The notes under the pieces are model-generated. The model had not been told where the DNA came from. It did not search any database and saw only the letters and a list, made by a program, of their open reading frames with translations. The position numbers and the translations under genes are program-made. From positions 1,786,268 through 1,819,763 of the forward strand of contig BFEA01000332.1 in NCBI GenBank assembly GCA_003427395.1: a DNA stretch of 33,496 nucleotides, given 5' to 3'. Shown in pieces: positions 1-10,085 of this stretch (positions are counted from its first letter, which is position 1; each line of letters starts with the position of its first letter). This stretch comes from Chara braunii. Its lineage: Eukaryota; Streptophyta; Charophyceae; Charales; Characeae.

Positions 1-1310
1 ACAAAGCTCCATCTATTGGTGGGGAGCAACACCTGCTGGAAACCGGGTCCAGCGTCCCATAGATACAACCTTATCCTCACAAATTGGCACGAGCTGGGAA
101 CCGGGCCCAGCGTCCCAAACCAAGTACCTTCAGGAACCTCACCAAGAAATTTCATGGAAATAAGACCAGCAAAAACCCTCGAAAATTCTACTACTGATGA
201 TACTAATGATACCAGTGATGATAACAAAGGAATCTAGCTAGCTACTCGTGCTGAATCCTAATCCTGAGCAACTCCAAGCCTTCCCTTACCAGGATATTGC
301 AACTCTGGACCAAGACAAACCTATCCCCCCGCTGCCATAGCTGATCTCTTCTCACTACCCAGGCTAACCCCGCCCCATGAGTTGTCGAGGTAGCCCCACC
401 TAGTTCACCACACCGGCAATCCAGGAGCACAGAACAAAGCAACTTCAGCAGTCATCAGTCTAGGTTCGACAATCCCTGAATTCCTGTATCCTAAATAAAG
501 AAGAAGACCAGGTGCTGCCAAGATTGTAAGGCCATGGATGGCATCGAATTTATTAGATCGTGAAGAAGATACGATTCCATTGGTGACAGCTCAACCAATC
601 CACGCCCACTGTACCCTGTCTCCACCGAGGAAAATCCCTCGGCCTCAACAGATCCCCTCCCCTCCCTCCACCTCATCCGCGAAGGCAACCAATCCCCTCC
701 TAGAGGCTGCCTTTGCCCACCCCTTGTCCCTGTCTGCCCCCGCTGGGGTTGAAGGCGACCAACTCTCCAACCCCGGCCCCAGACTCAGACAATCCCCGAT
801 CTGCCCTACTCCCAATAGGGCTATTGCCTCCCACCATGCAACACCCTTGTAGAATAAGGCTCCCCTGTAACAGACCCCAGGGTTTCTTTTTCGGGGACAG
901 CTAACTAGTAGTCTATACCCACAACTGGCCAGCCCTATCTCTCCTTCCCCTAGCTTCCCCAAAGCCAGGCGGAGCCCAGGCTGACAGTCCTACCTCCCTT
1001 CCCCCGGCTTGTCCCCTAACTTAGTCCAGGCGGTTCTCAGACCTGCTGTGGGTAACTACCGTATATCTGTACCCTGGGGTCTCAAAATCCCCCCTGCCTA
1101 CCAAAGTTCCAGCCATAACCCCCGAAATCCTATCCCCCCTAAAACGTCTGCAAAATTCAATGTTCGAAATCCCCACTCAGGAACAAGAAAATCGTGAAAA
1201 AACAGAAAAAACAGAATAAAGAAAATTCGCCTCACCCCACTCGGGGGGACAGGCAGAGCAAAACCTTCTAGTGAAATTACTGAGCAATCCCAACCTGAAC
1301 ATATTTGTCT
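1..1310. other. No gene recognised; pyrimidine-rich unique sequence
   Basis: The sequence is C-rich with several short frames. A short direct repeat of the form GGAAACCGGGTCCAGCGTCCCA occurs at about 39-59 and 99-117 (second copy with small changes). I see no domain or RNA gene. It may be part of an old transposon whose repetitive part follows. Confidence 0.35.
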
Positions 1311-1329
1311 GATGTCACTACTGCGAATA

Positions 1330-1670
1330 GTAGTAATCAAGAGGTATGTAATCAAGAAGCAGGTAATCGAGATATAGGTGATCAAGATATGGGTGATCTA
1401 GATATAGGTAATCAAGGTCATCAGATGTAATTATTAATGGCTATTAGATAATTGGGTAACCAAAAACGGTACCCTGAGACCGAAGAGTTTTCAGATGATA
1501 TTAGTATTGATGATGGTAGTGATGATGACGGAAGTATTATCGAGAAGTAAGTAATCGAGATCTAGGTAATCAAGATATAGGTGATCTAGATACGAGTAAC
1601 CAAGATGTAGCTAATCGGGATGTACGTGAAGCCGAAAACGGCACCCTGAGCCTAAACGATTTTCAAATGA
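1330..1670 (+). repeat. Two blocks of imperfect 12-bp repeats, decayed coding-like
   Basis: At about 1338-1430 the plus strand reads GNRDIGDQDMGDLDIGNQ before a stop. At about 1552-1620 a second block reads SNRDLGNQDIGDLDTSNQDVANRDV. Each is followed by a related segment (ACGGTACCCTGAG at 1469-1481, ACGGCACCCTGAG at 1638-1650) and then Asp codons. The whole unit of about 170-180 bp is therefore duplicated. Stops and frame changes between blocks argue for decay. Confidence 0.55.
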
Positions 1671-1939
1671 TTGATGATGATGATGATGATGATGGTGATG
1701 GTGATGATACTGATTTCGAAGATGATGATGATGATGATGATGATGGTGGTGATGATGATGATGATGATGGTGATGACAACGACGACGCCCAGCGCCCTGC
1801 GATCACGAAAGGATGATGGTGATGATAACTCACCTCCTGTTGATGACGTTGGTGCTGCTGCTGGTGATGATGATGACGAGCAGCACCCTACTGATGATAA
1901 TCCGGACAACCCTTGATGATGATGCGCCCAGCGCTCTTG

Positions 1940-1970
<31 letters not shown>

Positions 1971-1978
1971 GATGATAC

Positions 1979-2010
<32 letters not shown>

Positions 2011-2465
2011 TGGTGGTGGTGATGATGATGATGATGATAATGATGATGATGATGATGGTGGATGGCGGTGACGAACCGCTCCCTGACAGTGATGATAACG
2101 ATGATGATGATGATGATGATGATGAAGGATGATAGTGACGACGAATCACCCCCTTGACGCTGTTGATAACGAAACTCAGCTTGATGACGAACAGCGCCCC
2201 TTGCCCTGATGATGATGACGCCCGTCACCCTGACGACCATGCACACGATGACTTAGTGCTGCTGCTGGCGATGATACCGACCAACCGTGATGCTGATGAT
2301 GACGAGCATCAGCTCAATGACGTACAGCGCCCAGCGCTCTGATGATGATGGCGCCCAGCGCCCTGATGAAGGTGATGATGAGCCGCACCCTGCTGATGAC
2401 GCTGATGGTGATGATGATGATGAGGATGATGATGATACGGCGACGTAATGATCACGAAAAAATGA
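1667..2465 (+). repeat. GAT/ATG triplet-rich tract with interspersed GCCCAGCGCCCT motifs
   Basis: Long (GAT)n runs alternate with related islands: GCCCAGCGCCCTG (1788, 2351), GCGCCCAGCGCTC (1924, 2327) and AGCAGCACCCTACTGATGA (1878) or AGCCGCACCCTGCTGATGA (2381). In one frame the islands read as Asp-rich stretches with AQRPA, EQHPTDD and EPHPADD. Stops and shifts occur every 30-100 codons. It is either a decayed acidic-repeat gene or a complex satellite. Confidence 0.6.
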
Positions 2466-3210
2466 TGATGGCGCTAAACGAAGACACCGGTGATGACGGG
2501 CAGTCACTTCACTCGCACTTCGGGTTGCCCAAGGCTCTCTCCGCTGCACTCCACAGGCATCACCAGAGGCGACACCTCACAGGCTCTATGCCACGGGCAG
2601 AAACGCAGCAGCAATGGAGTATGGACGCGGAATTCCCAGGAAGCCCCCGGGAGTCAGTCTAGTTCTCCTATCAACTCGTGCTACGGTGTAGACCAGCACC
2701 TTTGGTCCCCGCGCGTGCGCAAAACGCATAATAGGCAGCCGCTGTAAGCTCAACACCCTGTCCAGTAACTCCCCTTAACCCCACCAGCGTCTCCATCACG
2801 CCCTCGCCCCGCCTTAGTTCGTTCGTATGGATACTTCAAAGCGAGAGCGATGCAAGCCGGGCACCCTCCCGCTTCGCCGCCTCACTCCGCTGCCGTGGTT
2901 GATGCCGGGGCGCAGCGCTCCCGGTAGAGCTGCGCCCCGCCCAGTTGTTTTGCCGAGGCGGCCTTTTCTTTTTTTTTTTTTTTTTTTTTGCATCCTATGT
3001 AATGGTTGTCTTCGGGAGAACAAGGTAGTGCAAGCTAACTACCCAATCTAAATATGAATCAACCAATTTGAAACCTGCTGAGCACTCGTGTAGGACGCGT
3101 ACAGTTACCGTGATTGCTGTTAGAGCCTGTCGAAAAAATTACTATGAATGAATAATGACGATCAATATAATGATCATAGTCAGAATTATACGGGAATATC
3201 CACAGAGTGC
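2466..3210. other. No gene recognised
   Basis: Mixed unique sequence with a T-run (about 2967-2989). Short frames show no recognisable domain. Confidence 0.35.
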
Positions 3211-3214
3211 GAGA

Positions 3215-3312
3215 AGAAACAAAGAGGGAAACAAATTTTATAATCATATAATCAAAGAGGGAAACAAATTTTATAAGAAGAGAAACAAAGAGGGAAACAA
3301 ATTTTATAATCA
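3215..3312. repeat. Three copies of an AT-rich unit of about 24-33 bp
   Basis: The core CAAAGAGGGAAACAAATTTT followed by ATAA occurs at 3220, 3253 and 3287, separated by AATCATATAAT-type or AAGAGAAA spacers. Confidence 0.8.
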
Positions 3313-3319
3313 TATAATA

Positions 3320-4075
3320 TTATACAAACTTTAGAATCATATAACAAAGGAAATGACTCTAGGGAGGACGCCAAATGATAGAACGCAAACGTAAGCGCGG
3401 AAAACGATGCTCTCAAATTGAATTGCGATGAAAGGACTAACATCGAGTACTTCCGCCTGCCATGAACAGCATCATCAGGGAACTTGCACATTAAAAGTAT
3501 AAAATAAAATAACAATCGGGAGTCGGGACCACATTTCAGATCCCCATTCCCTTTTGAATGCCCTACCCTTGGTAGCCTATCCTCATGAGCTGTACGCTTA
3601 GAATACCCATCCTGCAAGGGGGCCGCAACTCGTTCAGCCTCTCGCCCATTCTCTGTGTGCATGTCTCCTCTTGAACCGCAAGCGTACAATACGCCCGCAA
3701 GGGCTTCAACCCCTCCTCTACCACACCTCCCACTTTGAAATTCTCTGTTAAACTTCGTGTGTGTGTGTGTGCGGGCGGGCGGGCGGCACACCCATCAGTC
3801 AGACTGAGTGTGTGTGTTGTTAAAACCCATTCAATGCCCAAATTCTCTCGTTCATTTTCCTCCACGAATCATAACAAACCAAATGCATATCAACAAAGTA
3901 TAGAATCTTTAGACAGAGAATATAAGAGAAAATGCAGATGCAGGGTTGGCCACGTTTGTCTGGTTTAGCCCCAACGCCACCAAGTGCCCACACCCCCGTC
4001 TGCCGCCAAAGCAGCACACTTGCACATATACATATGTACATGTATTTAGCGGTAACTTCAGTAGAGTCACAAAAC
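3320..4075. other. No gene recognised; short GT tract
   Basis: A GT microsatellite followed by GCGGGCGGGCGGGCGGC lies near 3757-3787, and a second GT run near 3809-3819. Short frames on both strands show no recognisable domain. Confidence 0.35.
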
Positions 4076-4233
4076 CGAGTCATAATTGCACTACGGGGCA
4101 AGGTACAGGTTGCAATTGCACTTGGGGCACCGTACCTGGCCAGACTTTCAAACAGAAAGCTGGGTTGTATATACATTGCCCGAACTGCAAATTGAAACCG
4201 TATCTCGGCCCAGAGTGCAATTATAACACGTTT
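4076..4233. mobile_element. Small inverted-repeat element (possible MITE)
   Basis: The left end CATAATTGCACTACGGG (4081) is mirrored by the right end CCAGAGTGCAATTATAAC (4213-4230), giving imperfect terminal inverted repeats around 150 bp. A further TGCAATTGCACTTGGGGCA lies inside. No clear target-site duplication was seen. Confidence 0.4.
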
Positions 4234-4276
4234 TTGTAACTCTCTTCCCACGTAGTTTCCCCAACACATGTATTTG

Positions 4277-4287
4277 ATCTATAAAAG
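4277..4287 (+). promoter_or_regulatory. Candidate TATA box
   Basis: CTATAAAAGGG is a strong match to a TATA element and lies about 45 bp before the minisatellite. No confident gene starts downstream: the frame through the minisatellite has no ATG between the TATA and the repeats. Confidence 0.3.
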
Positions 4288-4328
4288 GGTGGAGGGCAAG
4301 GAGCAACTTACCTAAGACAGAGGACTCC

Positions 4329-4441
4329 ACCAACAAGAAAGCACCGACCCCACCCACCAACAAGAAAGCACCGACCCCATCCACCAACAAGAAAGCACCG
4401 ACCCCATCCACCAACAAGAAAGCACCGACCCCATCCACCAT
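4329..4441 (+). repeat. 27-bp minisatellite, four copies (reads STNKKAPTP)
   Basis: The unit beginning CCACCAACAAGAAAGCACCG and ending ACCCCAT is repeated four times with one base difference in the first copy, plus a partial fifth copy. The length is nine codons. On the plus strand the frame reads (S/P)TNKKAPTP four times and stays open to a stop near 4500. It could be a coding repeat, but no start codon or splice context is visible. Confidence 0.75.
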
Positions 4442-4529
4442 AGGTCCGAAAAAATTTGGAGCCCTCCATGTCGGCCCGCAAAACCACAAAACAGCATAGC
4501 GCAAAAGGCTCGACTAACAAAAATGCACA

Positions 4530-4827
4530 TTGCACAGCCCACACATGCCAATGGTCTTTTTTGATTTTTTGAGAGCCCTCTGCGCTGGCCTACAACGCCA
4601 CCACAGAGCAAAAATACACTGCAGGACCTGTACGCAACACCAAGAGTGCGGCCATGAAACTCCCCCTGTCGCGCAACCTGCAGAATCGGATAATTTCCTG
4701 GCGCTACAGCAAGGCCACTGCGAGTACTATGCCAAATTCCACAAGATCTCCACGCGGCACCAGGACTCCAGGAGCGCTACTGCTGAAAACACCACCCTAG
4801 AAGGCTTAGAAGCTACCCCATTATTCC

Positions 4828-4856
<29 letters not shown>
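4530..4856 (+). CDS. Doubtful 108-residue open frame, unrecognised
   Basis: The frame begins MHSPHMPMVFF, contains CRTCTQHQECGHE and runs into the GT microsatellite, which supplies the terminal VCVCVCV. The Cys/His cluster is not a motif I recognise. The frame is most likely chance. Confidence 0.12.

Positions 4857-4891
<35 letters not shown>
4831..4891. repeat. Compound (GT)n(GA)n microsatellite
   Basis: GT repeats at 4831-4854 pass directly into GA repeats to 4891. Confidence 0.95.
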
Positions 4892-4896
<5 letters not shown>

Positions 4897-5639
4897 CAGC
4901 GGCAGTAGCGGCACGAAAAGAACTTGAATGCTGTTTCAGGCAGATGCACACTACCACACTCCATAACCATGATCATTGTGTTGCGTGTTTAGCCATGCTG
5001 GTTCGGCCTTCATTTGTGCTGCTGACCCATAAATGCATGCGTCACCCAGTTCAGCACGTTGACATCTGTTTTCTGCATACAATGAAGACGCTGAAGCCTG
5101 CAACAAGGTCAACTCAAGGAGTGCACAGCACCCCCACTCAGCCCACTATGACCCCCCGAGTTTCTTGAACTCACACCTGCTTTTCTTTGCCAACGCATGT
5201 TTTCTTTATTATCCCCTATGAAACTCTGATGCGACACGAACGTACTCCCCTCACGAATGAATTTAAGAGGAGAAAAGAAAACAAAAACACGCACAACAGG
5301 GGTGTTCACTGTTCAGACTGCTGCAGCAGAATCACTCTGCGAGCATAATTTGGGAAAAAATGTCCACACATCACAAGGGGACTACAACGGGTTGGGCAGC
5401 GCCGCAGCGCTACATTGGAGTCGCACCCAACCTTCAGAATAGGCAACAACTTTAGCAGTTCCCGAAACAGAGCCAAAAAGGCGACCCCCTAAAAATCTGC
5501 CAAGCGCCACCACTGCGGGTCATGACCGGTGCAGTTTTCAACCCCCACTAAACTTACACGTTTTGAAAGTCGCACCATGACACCGGCGCCACTTTTGTCT
5601 TTTCTTGCCTGTTTCAAATTTGAAGTGTGTCACAGCCAC
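4892..5639. other. No gene recognised
   Basis: Unique-looking sequence with only short open frames and no RNA gene signature. Confidence 0.35.
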
Positions 5640-6006
5640 AGTTTCCCCCTTTCCTTTTTTTTTTTTTCTTTTTTTTTTTCTTGGGCAGCGTTTGACATAC
5701 CGTACGTTTTTTTTTTTTTTTTTAAAAGGCTAATTCTTTAAGCCCAACCAATTCAATTACCTGTCAAATCTGGACAGGACGGCCTTTCAGGCCTTTTTTA
5801 TTGTCATTATAGTATTACGGGGAACCCCGTAGCAGCCACATCCGTGCTCAAGCCTCCAACGAGGGAACATGCGGGAGCTGCACCCACCAGCAGGTGCGAT
5901 ACCTGCTACAGCAGGTGGGCGATACCGGCCAGGGGTCAGCCAGTAGCATCAGGACCGAGCTTCTTCGATGGGCCAGTCACTGTGCCTCCCCTCCGGTCCC
6001 CTCCCC

Positions 6007-6044
6007 CTGTCTCTTATACACATCTAGATGTGTATAAGAGACAG
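6007..6044. other. Nextera mate-pair junction adapter (sequencing artefact)
   Basis: Two Tn5 mosaic ends (AGATGTGTATAAGAGACAG) lie head-to-head as a perfect 38-bp palindrome, the circularisation junction of Nextera mate-pair libraries. It is not genomic. The sequence on its two sides may come from points thousands of bases apart, so order across 6007-6044 cannot be trusted. Confidence 0.97.
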
Positions 6045-6138
6045 GAACATCAGCAGTCTCTGCTCAATGCCACTCGGGGGGACCAACGGCATATCTCTAG
6101 GTGGCGGGCGCCAAGCTTGCCCAGGAAGGTACATGAGG

Positions 6139-6210
6139 CCAATGGGGATTGAACCCAAGACCTCCTGAATGCCACTTGTGTGCCTTACCAACTGAGCTAG
6201 GCTGCTGGAT
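6139..6210 (-). repeat. tRNA-derived sequence (SINE head or tRNA pseudogene)
   Basis: The minus strand carries a clear A box (TAGCTCAGTTGG, 6188-6199) and B box (GGTTCAATCC, 6146-6155) at tRNA-like spacing. The presumed acceptor ends do not pair, the anticodon stem is poor, and one T-stem pair is mismatched, so it is unlikely to be a working tRNA. The minus-strand continuation runs into the adapter junction, so any SINE body may be lost or rearranged. Confidence 0.6.
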
Positions 6211-6310
6211 CATACCGTACGTTTGACGTACTGTATTCACTTTTTCTTTTTCTTTTTTTTCTTTTTTTTTGTGGGAGGGTGGGGGGGGCAGCGTTTGACA
6301 TACTGTACCT

Positions 6311-7200
6311 CAGTTTTGTATTTTGGATGCCTAGCAACAGGCCGCAGCTCCTCCTTCCCATGCGCGAACTGTTTGTTTAGGCAAATCGTAAAGCAACAGA
6401 CGAACAAAAAAGACATCCAATCGTCAGGATTTCAATCACACAGAAGGAAAAAAAGAGCTGTGCAGAAGAAGGCATGAAAGGTAGAGAGAGGCAAGCAAGG
6501 GACATGTAGAACTTGAAAGCCAAGGGCAAGCATACAGATAAAGACAGATGCAGAGTCAGAGGCCCTCACCCCACTACAGAATACCCACCCTAGTACATGC
6601 ATTTGACAATGTGCACTTGCTGGACCATATTCATTCAAAATGTGGAACTTGTCCGAATGCACCAGGTCAAGAAAGCGTCCAAATGCATGTAGAGTCTTTT
6701 GCAAACTGTTCCGTAGCGGAGCGAGGCTCGTACAACTGGCTGCGAAACACTGGTAGTTCAAACTGCCGGTACACCATGGCCTGAAGGGGCTGCCCTGCGT
6801 GCCAAGCTCTGCCGAACCACTAGTGGCAAATATTTTTTTCTGTAAGTCTTACGGGTGGCGCCATTTAGTCTAGCCATTGTGGTCCAGTAGGCCCGCGGCG
6901 TGAAATTTTTGGAGTACTAGGCGATGAAAGAAATTGCACAAGGCTGCGGCCGTGTACTGGCGGCTTGAGGGGGACCATACAGCTGAAGATAGATGCAGCA
7001 TCATTCAGTCGAAGATATAGGTGCAGTGCTGCCAGTGCCCACTGTCCATTGTCCAAGTATTAAATACAGGATAAACGTATCACTGAGGGCATCTGTCGCA
7101 ATTCCAAATTCGCTAATAATTTCTAAATGCAAAAGGCTACAGCTTAACCACCAGTACGTTTCCCAGCCAGCCAGTTTTTTCAGAGACCGCTGTGCATGCC
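6311..7200. other. No gene; contains a copy of a dispersed repeat
   Basis: CTGGTAGTTCAAACTGCCGG at about 6751-6770 resembles CTGGTGGTTTAAACTGCCAG at 9860. GTGGTCCAGTAGGCCCGCGG at about 6880-6899 is the reverse complement of a segment near 9948-9972. No coding signal was seen. Confidence 0.45.
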
Positions 7201-7224
7201 GCTGCCACGACACTTCTGGGACAC

Positions 7225-7255
7225 TTTCTTTTCTTCTTCTTCTTCTTCTTCTTCT
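7225..7255. repeat. (CTT)n microsatellite
   Basis: About eight TTC triplets in a pyrimidine-only tract. Confidence 0.85.
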
Positions 7256-7620
7256 ACTCTTTTTCATTAGCTGTTTCTCTGGACATTCATCCAGATTTCC
7301 AGGCAAAAGGGCGTCCCGGTATGTCTCATGCGAGGCAGCAGCATCATGCCAGCATGCACAGCACGTCTCCGAAAAAAGGTGGCTGGGCAAAATGAATGCG
7401 CTGGCGGGTTAAGGGGAGTGCACACACACACTGTGATTTGAAGATTGTCTTATTGGAAGTTATTTTATTACTATGCATGACACTACTCGGGTGAAAAAGG
7501 AAAAGATGTTTTTCTGACCTTTCAACAAAATACTACACTAATACTACACATGAAATATCCAAAAAATTAATGTACTAGGTTTGGAAGTTCAAGTTTAAAT
7601 CTCACAGATAACAGTCACAT

Positions 7621-7804
7621 CTTTGCATGTCTTAGTGGCACGGCATGCGACCATAATTACCCTTCTGCGACCATAATTACCCTTCTGCGCCTATCTCTGC
7701 CCAAAACACTATAATAAGCACTCTTTGCATGTCTTAGTGGCACGGCATGCGACCATAATTACCCTTCTGCGCCTATCTCTGCCCAAAACACTATAATAAG
7801 CACT
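7621..7804. repeat. Tandem duplication (102 bp and 82 bp) with a nested 20-bp duplication
   Basis: The unit beginning CTTTGCATGTCTTAGTGGCA and ending ATAATAAGCACT occurs at 7621-7722 and 7723-7804. The first copy is 20 bp longer because GCGACCATAATTACCCTTCT is itself repeated. Otherwise the copies match closely. Confidence 0.9.
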
Positions 7805-8330
7805 TAGGAAAGAAACATAAAAACTTATTAAGAAGGCAAAAAGATATTATAGGTGTTTTTTGGAACTTTCCAGGCGCCTTGGTACCCAACTTGACAATGT
7901 GACCAGTTGCATGCCCGAGTGCCTGGCCAGGCAGGGGCTCTGCACAGCCCCGGCACACACACACACACACGAACAAAAAAAAAGGAAGAAAAAAAAACAG
8001 GGAAAAAGAAGTTTGAAGGATCACGATGCAAAAAACTACCTTTGGCTGAGGGTCACATCAAAATTCCTCACTGACTTGACGACAAAAAGCAAAATAACAG
8101 AACAAGACTACCGCACCCTGCCAGCCCTTCTTTGGGCCCATCAAAACTAAATTATACGCAAACACACATTGGTCTGTTCATTTCATGGAGACTAGTAAGG
8201 GCCTCGCTCCACTACTCTCAATATGCACAAAAGACAAAAAATCATAGTGGTGCATCTTTCCATGTCCTAGTAGAAGGTTCTCTCATTTTGCACTTTTGAA
8301 AGAGTAGCGGAGCCAACGGAGCGAGGCCCT
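7805..8330. other. No gene recognised
   Basis: It holds a short CA tract (about 7954-7970) and A-runs. Short frames show no recognisable domain. Confidence 0.35.
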
Positions 8331-8705
8331 AAGAGTTCATCATACAATGTTTGACCTTATCCACTGAAATCTGGAATCTTAGGTTACACAAGCAGTTTTA
8401 TAATTTTATTATTATAGTTTTAAAACAAATTAAATCCATAACTTCAAAAGAAAGGGGGGAAATGTAGTAGATTCCCCAGCCTGGGAACCTTAAACCACCA
8501 GTACTTGGCCCACTAAGAGTTCATACAATGTTTGACCTTGTCCACTGAAGTCTGGAATCTTAGGTTACACGAGCAGTTTCATAGTCTTATAACTTTTATT
8601 ATTATATTTTTTAAACAAATTAAATCCATAACATTTTTAAAAAAGGGAAAATGTCGTAGATTCCCCAGCCAGGGCCAGCCTGGGAACCTTAAACCACCAG
8701 TACTT
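8331..8705. repeat. Tandem duplication of about 185 bp
   Basis: A unit starting TAAGAGTTCAT, running through TTTGACCTT and GGAATCTTAGGTTACAC, and ending AACCTTAAACCACCAGTACT occurs at about 8331-8506 and 8514-8704, with small indels. The related end GGGAACCTTAAA recurs near 9050. Confidence 0.85.
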
Positions 8706-8868
8706 CATCGACCCTGCGCGCCAACTTCCGCCAAGTTTTACCGAAGCGCCGGGGTGCTTTTTCGTTTCCGTTTCGGCTGCGGCCTCCAGCCACCGTGGCC
8801 CGGCAGGCCAAAGCCCAAATGCCACGTGGCATTAATGGGGAAGCACCATAAGTACTCGGTAGTTTAAA

Positions 8869-9110
8869 GTAGACTTGTTTGCCCCCAAACTAAGTAGGTT
8901 GCATAATAATTATTCACCCCCAAAGAAAACCATGTTTCATTTGCCCTCAAGGAAAACCATGTTTCGCTCCTTTAAGCCCGGGCTCAGGCCCTTCAGACCT
9001 ACGGTTATAAACAAAAAGGAAATGTAGTAGATTCAGATTCTGCGCACTGGGAACCTTAAATTAGGCTTGTTTGCCCCCAAACTGGGTAGGTCGCATAACA
9101 ATTCCCCTAC
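8869..9110. repeat. Diverged direct repeat, period about 193 bp
   Basis: CTTGTTTGCCCCCAAACTAA at 8874 and CTTGTTTGCCCCCAAACTGG at 9066 start two related segments that continue GTAGGTTGCATAATAATT and GTAGGTCGCATAACAATT. GAAAACCATGTTTC is also repeated inside the first copy (about 8926 and 8954). Confidence 0.75.
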
Positions 9111-9850
9111 AGGCCTACCGACCCCTACGACCCCTCCAACTACAAATTCGCTATTCAAAATCAATGGTCCCCTCATTTCTTTGCACCCAAACTGCACAGG
9201 ATGCATAGTAGTCCACCCTGAGGAAAAACTTGTATCGTTCTGTCACCCTTTCTCAGGCCCTACTATCTTACTGGGATGGTCACCCCCAAGGGGCCCAAAG
9301 ACTCAAAGAGACTTAGTTTCATTCTTTCTTTCATTCTTTCACCCAGCCCTCAGGCCCTACCTGTCCCCCCCTACATGGCAGACAAAAAGAACGAACCACA
9401 GGGGACGGCTACAACGTGTTATTTAAGCTACTCGGCCACACCAACGGCCACGGAGTGAGGGGCCCAGGGGGGTGTTGGGAGGGCGGGGGGGGGATCTACT
9501 ACTTTTCCGTGAATGAAATTCTGCTAGACAATGCAAATCAAGAGATTCCGAGACTAGACATAAGTCTAGAAGTGAAAGTCTCCCCGACTCGCATCTGGTT
9601 TGGATGACCAGAACAGGTACTACCGCAGTATGGGAAGTACTAATTAGGGACAGACTGTCAGACTGAGTTCAAATATCTGACTAATTTGCACTGGATAAAC
9701 TGGGCGCAACGCTGTTATGTATTGTAATTCTACACTCCTGTAATTCTACACTCCGTCAAATTCGACGCCAATGACTCATCATTCAAGTTCCTACGAGGAC
9801 CACTGACTAGGAGTGTGACACCTACTATTTGTTTTTCAAATTTTCAAGCA
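9111..9850. other. No gene recognised
   Basis: Mixed sequence with a short direct repeat (TGTAATTCTACACTCC at about 9724 and 9740) and a G-run near 9483-9492. No coding or RNA signal. Confidence 0.35.
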
Positions 9851-9855
9851 GGGAA

Positions 9856-10085
9856 AGGTACTGGTGGTTTAAACTGCCAGTACACCGCCGGCGGTCCGGC
9901 GCAGCCTTGCTGAAAATATTTCGTTGCACACTTCGAAAATTTTGCGGCCCGGGCCTACCAGACCACAATGGCTGGTGGTGCAAGCCAAAAAAAAAAAAAA
10001 AGTGCGCCACTGGCGGTTCAGCAAAGCTTCGCGCACAGTGCCACAGTGGAGCTTCTCCCGGCCCGGTTGTACTGGAGGTTTAAGG
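9856..10085. repeat. Dispersed repeat with CTGGTGGTTTAAACTGCCAG end
   Basis: A near-palindromic start (9860) is followed by GCGGCCCGGGCCTACCAGACCACAATGG, an A-run near 9987-10000, and a second GTACTGGAGGTTTAA at about 10067-10082. Pieces recur near 6751, 6880 (inverted), 8490 and 8690. Probably a short non-autonomous element; class unknown. Confidence 0.45.

Larger units (their letters stand above)
5640..6310. repeat. Flanking direct repeats around the adapter-bearing segment
   Basis: A T-rich tract followed by GGGCAGCGTTTGACATACCG occurs at about 5640-5704. A close copy, T-rich then GGGCAGCGTTTGACATACTG, occurs at about 6240-6304. A third piece, CATACCGTACGTTTGACGTA, sits at 6211-6230. The adapter lies between the copies, so the duplication could come from bad gap filling rather than the genome. 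Confidence 0.6.

Noticed and set aside
1652-2246. Long Ser/Ile/His or Met-rich frames around 1.7-2.2 kb as genes
   Set aside because: They are readings of GAT/ATC triplet repeats in different frames, not protein families.
3946-4239. Cys-rich frames around 3.9-4.3 kb as small secreted proteins
   Set aside because: The Cys codons come from the TGCAATTGCA inverted repeats; frames on both strands look similar and no signal peptide is convincing.
6007-6044. Perfect 38-bp palindrome as a natural transposon end or operator
   Set aside because: It is exactly two head-to-head Tn5 mosaic ends as used in Nextera mate-pair libraries.
6139-6210. Functional tRNA gene
   Set aside because: A and B boxes are good, but the acceptor ends do not pair, the anticodon stem is weak and the T stem has a mismatch.
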